Shown here piece after piece: positions 21,797 to 24,482 of a stretch of DNA of 24,482 nucleotides. The position numbers were made by a program, and so were the translations under genes. The stretch is taken from the NCBI GenBank assembly GCA_003979185.1, contig RYWJ01000015.1:1-24482 (forward strand), read 5' to 3'. Each line of letters starts with the position of its first letter. Position 1 is the stretch's first letter. This stretch comes from Candidatus Saccharimonadota bacterium (lineage in GTDB: Bacteria > Patescibacteriota > Saccharimonadia > Saccharimonadales > Saccharimonadaceae). The notes under the pieces are model-generated. The model was not told the DNA's origin. It saw only the letters and a program-made list of their open reading frames with translations, and ran no database searches.

Positions 21797-22234
21797 ATGA
21801 AAACTGTAAGCAAAACTTATAGCCAAAAACCTGCTGAGGTCAGTCGTGAGTGGTACATCATCGATGCTGGCAACATGCCACTCGGTAAACTAGCCGTTGT
21901 TATTGCTGACAAACTTATGGGCAAAAGTAAAGTTACTTATACGCCGCATGTCGACAATGGTGACTATGTAATTGTGATTAATGCCAAGAACATTCAAGTC
22001 ACTGGCAATAAGATGGTTGATAAGATGTATTATCGACACAGTGGCTTCCCAGGCGGTCTCACCGAGCTAAAGCTCGAAGAGGTCATTGAGAAGAACCCTA
22101 AAGTAGCGATTGAGCATGCCGTAAAGGGTATGCTTCCAAAGAACAAGTTAACACCCGATCGTTTGGCAAGGCTTCGCGTCTTTGATGGGGCAGAACACAC
22201 CCATACAGCACAAAATCCAAAGGAGATTAAATAA
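21797..22234 (+). CDS. rplM: 50S ribosomal protein L13
   Basis: The 145-residue protein has REWYIIDAGNMPLGKLA, VTYTPHVDNGDYVIVINA, YYRHSGFPGGL and the HAVKGMLPKNKL motif, in the order of L13. L13 is an early 23S assembly protein. It is fused into the rpoA operon together with rpsI, a common arrangement. GGAGGGG precedes the start. Confidence 0.97.
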   Translation: MKTVSKTYSQKPAEVSREWYIIDAGNMPLGKLAVVIADKLMGKSKVTYTPHVDNGDYVIVINAKNIQVTGNKMVDKMYYRHSGFPGGLTELKLEEVIEKNPKVAIEHAVKGMLPKNKLTPDRLARLRVFDGAEHTHTAQNPKEIK

Positions 22235-22635
22235 TGGCTACCAAGGATACATATATTTATGGTCTAGGCAGGCGCAAGGCTGCTACTGCCCGTGTCCGTC
22301 TTTACAAGGGTAAAGGTGAGATCACTATCAATGATAAGCCTGCACTTGAATATTTATCAGGCAATAAATCCTATCTCGCCGAAATCACTGATCCACTAGC
22401 GCTAGCAGAGAAGCAGAATAATTATGATGTTTCTATTCGCGTAGCTGGTGGTGGTCTGGCTGGTCAGGTCGATGCTATCAAACTAGCACTCTCTAAAGCC
22501 TTGACCACCGAGATGGCTGATCTACGTCCAATCTTAAAGAAAGCTGGCTTCTTGAAACGTGATCCACGTGAAAAAGAACGCAAGAAATACGGTTTGCGAT
22601 CCGCCCGCAAAAAAGAGCAGTTCTCAAAGCGTTAA
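22234..22635 (+). CDS. rpsI: 30S ribosomal protein S9
   Basis: The 133-residue protein has GLGRRKAATARVRLYKGKG near the start, VAGGGLAGQVDAIKLALSKA in the middle, and ends DPREKERKKYGLRSARKKEQ then FSKR. The C-terminal Lys-Arg tail reaches the P-site tRNA anticodon. It is the last ribosomal gene, followed by a terminator. Confidence 0.97.
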   Translation: MATKDTYIYGLGRRKAATARVRLYKGKGEITINDKPALEYLSGNKSYLAEITDPLALAEKQNNYDVSIRVAGGGLAGQVDAIKLALSKALTTEMADLRPILKKAGFLKRDPREKERKKYGLRSARKKEQFSKR

Positions 22636-22647
22636 AGACTTTCTCAC

Positions 22648-22682
22648 AAAACGCTCCTCGGATCTTCTGGGGAGCGTTTTTG
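22648..22682 (+). terminator. Terminator after rpsI
   Basis: AAAACGCTCC and GGAGCGTTTT form a 10-bp stem with a 13-nt loop, followed by T residues. The recR -10 begins within 2 nt of the T-tract. Confidence 0.85.
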
Positions 22683-22691
22683 TGCTATAAT
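22683..22691 (+). promoter_or_regulatory. Extended -10 promoter of recR (near-leaderless)
   Basis: TGC precedes a perfect TATAAT (22686-22691). The recR ATG at 22701 is only 9 nt downstream, so the transcript should start at or just before the start codon. The -35 position falls inside the rpsI terminator loop and shows no match. Confidence 0.65.
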
Positions 22692-22700
22692 GATTGTATT

Positions 22701-23306
22701 ATGTTACCGCAAGCCTTAAATAATGCCATCGATGCACTGGGTCATCTTCCAGGCGTCGGTGCTCGCACTGCCGAAAGATATGCCTATTATCTCTTCAAAA
22801 ATAATTCTCGCATTAGCCAGAATATCGCCACCGCATTATCTAATCTCCATGATGGTGTTAAAAACTGCCCAATTACGTTTGCACTCATTGATATTAATGA
22901 TGAGGTATCCGAATTCTATAGCGACCCAGAACGTGATAAAACAACCGTACTCGTCGTCGAGGAGCCACTCGACATCTACGCAATTGAGCAGACTAAACAG
23001 TTTTCTGGAACATATCATGTACTAGGTGGAGCAATCTCGCCAATTGACGGCATTACCGCCGACCAACTTCACATTAAAGAATTACTTGAACGCATTGCCA
23101 AAGATGCTGTTAGGGAGATTATTGTCGCCACTAATCCATCTGTAGAGGGGGAGTCAACCGCACTACTATTGCAAAAAATGCTTAACGAACAATATCCTCA
23201 CGTCAAGGTTACCCGACTAGCTCGAGGTCTGCCTCTAGGTATAGACCTATCCTATGCTGACCAAATCACCCTATCTGCCGCATTGGAGAATCGTACCAAA
23301 CTGTAG
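22701..23306 (+). CDS. recR: Recombination protein RecR lacking its zinc finger
   Basis: The start is set at the ATG at 22701. The frame is open upstream to a TTG at 22680, but that lies in the terminator and before the predicted transcription start, and MLPQALNNAIDALGHLPGVG is a normal RecR N-terminus. The 201-residue product has the helix-hairpin-helix (12-28), a Toprim domain from about 80 (VLVVEEPLD, GTYHVLGGAISPIDG) and the C-terminal RLARGLPLGIDLSYAD. The usual four-Cys zinc finger (about 54-75) keeps only C56 (NCPIT); the other three positions are not Cys. RecR acts with RecO/RecF in gap repair. Confidence 0.95.
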   Translation: MLPQALNNAIDALGHLPGVGARTAERYAYYLFKNNSRISQNIATALSNLHDGVKNCPITFALIDINDEVSEFYSDPERDKTTVLVVEEPLDIYAIEQTKQFSGTYHVLGGAISPIDGITADQLHIKELLERIAKDAVREIIVATNPSVEGESTALLLQKMLNEQYPHVKVTRLARGLPLGIDLSYADQITLSAALENRTKL

Positions 23307-23334
23307 ACTGTTATATAGTTTTCTTAAGATCCAT

Positions 23335-23538
23335 TCTACTCCCTACAACTTCCCTTATGCCGGGCACGTCCTCAATGGTTCTCTGGACTATGTCGGCTCC
23401 TACGGCAACTACTGGTCACGTACTGCCAAGTCTGGTACCGTCGCATACGACCTGTTCTTCTCTAGCTCCAATGTCGGCCCAGCCTACAACGACTACCGTT
23501 ACAACGGCTTCCCCGTACGCTGCGTCGCTACTACCTAA
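23335..23538 (+). pseudogene. C-terminal remnant of a FISUMP-domain surface protein gene
   Basis: About 68 in-frame codons end in TAA at 23536-23538. The translation contains AGHVLNGSL, GSYGNYWSRTAKSGT, a Tyr/Asn/Asp-rich stretch, and RYNGFPVRCVA, the closing motif of FISUMP domains. It aligns with the end of the minus-strand gene to the right (AGHIMSNKL, YWTNTQSGT, RYNGSSVRCVA). The first half of the domain (the CWMVQNL and CPTNWRIP motifs) and any start with a ribosome-binding site are missing, so this is a truncated remnant or silent cassette. Its codons are rich in C-ending forms, unlike the neighbouring recR and the minus-strand homologue, which suggests a different origin. Confidence 0.65.
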
Positions 23539-23581
23539 ATAGTATATGGGTTAAGGGTAGTGAGGGGATGCAGGTTGTATT

Positions 23582-24482
23582 TTATAAAGCTACGCAACGG
23601 ACACTTGAGCCATTATATCTACCCCAACTTGCTGATGGTGTCGGTGACGAGGTACCAACGTATGCACCGAAAGCCGAATCGAGTGTTCCACTTTGTGTGT
23701 TTGTCCAGTATACCCCAACTTGCCCTGCCGATCGTAACTTATTACTCATGATATGCCCAGCTCGAATAAAATAGTATGGCGCTAGTGTAAGATTATCATT
23801 TATGGTTTGAGAAAAAGCTGAACTCAGACCACTAAAAAGATTATGGAACGATGAGCCAGTAGCGGTAGAGCCACCCTCTGGTATTCTCCAATTTGTAGGA
23901 CAGATCGATCCGGTATTGACAGCTTGCCAATTGTAGTAATTGCCAGATAAATAATGAGCATCGTAATAGTTGCCATTGACGATGGCGGGTGCATTTGGTA
24001 TATCATAGGCTGTCATTCCAGAAACGTTGCTCCATCCACTACCGGTGCACTCCGATAATCCTTTTTGTGAATCACAATTATTAGATTGTATCGGCGTAGT
24101 GTAAACATACTGTCCTGGATTGTAATAGTAGTTATCATCAAGAGTGTCTTTCCAGGTGAGAGGTGAAGACGTGCTGGTGCCACCGCCATTATAGGCGAGA
24201 TTTTGGACCATCCAACAGTTATTATCTTTTAATTTTGCAACCCAATATTTGTTTCCGTCACGGTTGTCAATCAGACGTTTAGTAGTACCTTCAGGGGAAT
24301 GGGAACATACTTCTCCCGTCATCTCCTGCATGTAGGTAATACTATCTAATCCTGCTACCACCTTCGGTGTCGCCGTAAGTGATAATAGTACCTTAGTCCT
24401 ATAATGCCCAGAGCTAGCATCTTCACCAAACTTAGCTCCAAAGACTAACTTACCTGCAAAATCTACTGTATTATTACTCACA
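23582..24482 (-). CDS. FISUMP-domain surface protein, 5' end beyond the window
   Basis: About 300 residues are visible, and the frame is open to the window edge, so the true start (and any signal peptide) lies outside; the GTG at 24481 is not credible as a start. FISUMP (Fibrobacter succinogenes major paralogous domain) hallmarks are present in order: NRDGNKYWVAKLKDNNCWMV and QNLAYNGGG, then ICPTNWRIPEGG, FSGLSSAF, and the ending GRYNGSSVRCVAL. The Tyr/Asn/Ser-rich composition is typical of secreted lectin-like proteins. The domain has a C-type-lectin-like fold and is abundant in Saccharibacteria surface proteins (family knowledge). Role: probable cell-surface binding protein. No terminator is obvious, and its transcript would run antisense to the plus-strand remnant. 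Confidence 0.8.
   Translation of the reverse strand, partial: VSNNTVDFAGKLVFGAKFGEDASSGHYRTKVLLSLTATPKVVAGLDSITYMQEMTGEVCSHSPEGTTKRLIDNRDGNKYWVAKLKDNNCWMVQNLAYNGGGTSTSSPLTWKDTLDDNYYYNPGQYVYTTPIQSNNCDSQKGLSECTGSGWSNVSGMTAYDIPNAPAIVNGNYYDAHYLSGNYYNWQAVNTGSICPTNWRIPEGGSTATGSSFHNLFSGLSSAFSQTINDNLTLAPYYFIRAGHIMSNKLRSAGQVGVYWTNTQSGTLDSAFGAYVGTSSPTPSASWGRYNGSSVRCVAL

Noticed and set aside
22680..22700. N-terminal extension of RecR from a TTG at 22680
   Set aside because: It lies in the rpsI terminator and over the -10 box; the ATG at 22701 gives the normal RecR N-terminus.
23335..23538. Diversity-generating retroelement variable or template repeat
   Set aside because: Codon pattern and fold are suggestive, but no reverse transcriptase, no second near-identical copy and no IMH-like element are visible; kept only as a question.
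1..24482. Alternative genetic code (TGA as glycine, as in SR1/Gracilibacteria)
   Set aside because: TGA serves as the terminal codon of the JAMM and vWA genes, each immediately followed by or overlapping a terminator, and no conserved protein contains an in-frame TGA.
1..24482. tRNA, rRNA or other structured housekeeping RNA genes
   Set aside because: No cloverleaf, CCA-ended or rRNA-like segment was recognised by eye; a covariance-model search would be decisive.

Overview
The window looks like a chromosomal piece of a Patescibacteria (CPR) genome, most likely a Candidatus Saccharibacteria (TM7) species. This is inferred from the ribosomal-protein gene content: no L30 gene between S5 and L15, no L29 gene between L16 and S17, zinc-ligand-free S14, S4 and L36, tightly packed genes, a sortase beside secY, and C-terminal FISUMP (C-type-lectin-like) surface-protein domains. 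The code is standard: TGA is used as a stop, for example at 3408-3410 and 13891-13893, which argues against the SR1/Gracilibacteria code.

Left flank (1-3430): a probable YhhN-like membrane protein; a P-loop kinase-like ATPase followed after 1 nt by a YgjP-type zinc metallopeptidase; a short run of degenerate tandem repeats; a 57-residue membrane micro-protein on the minus strand with its own strong promoter and terminator; and a membrane-anchored JAMM/RadC-like domain protein.

Ribosomal block 1 (3469-10097): a promoter and a leader of about 155 nt, then rplC-rplD-rplW-rplB-rpsS-rplV-rpsC-rplP-rpsQ-rplN-rplX-rplE-rpsN-rpsH and a terminator. Many junctions are 1-nt TAATG overlaps, which suggests translational coupling. 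rpsJ and rpmC are not where they are usually found.

Island (10098-14040): the normally contiguous S8-L6 junction is split by about 4 kb holding three self-contained transcription units. These are a minus-strand 485-residue protein of unknown function whose C-terminus resembles the RNA polymerase alpha C-terminal domain, a minus-strand CDP-alcohol phosphatidyltransferase-like membrane protein, and a plus-strand secreted von Willebrand factor A protein. Promoters and terminators bracket each unit.

Ribosomal block 2 (14038-22682): rplF-rplR-rpsE-rplO, terminator; secY-sortase (no adk or map); infA; rpmJ (a 38-codon gene with GTG start)-rpsM-rpsK-rpsD-rpoA-rplQ-rplM-rpsI, terminator. Then comes recR, apparently leaderless and lacking its zinc finger.

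Right edge (23307-24482): a short C-terminal remnant of a FISUMP surface-protein gene on the plus strand, facing a second FISUMP-domain gene on the minus strand that runs off the window.

Promoters are unusually easy to read here. Most have an extended -10 (TGn + TATAAT, TACAAT or TAAAAT), several with a -35 exactly 17 nt upstream, and several genes have nearly no 5' leader.
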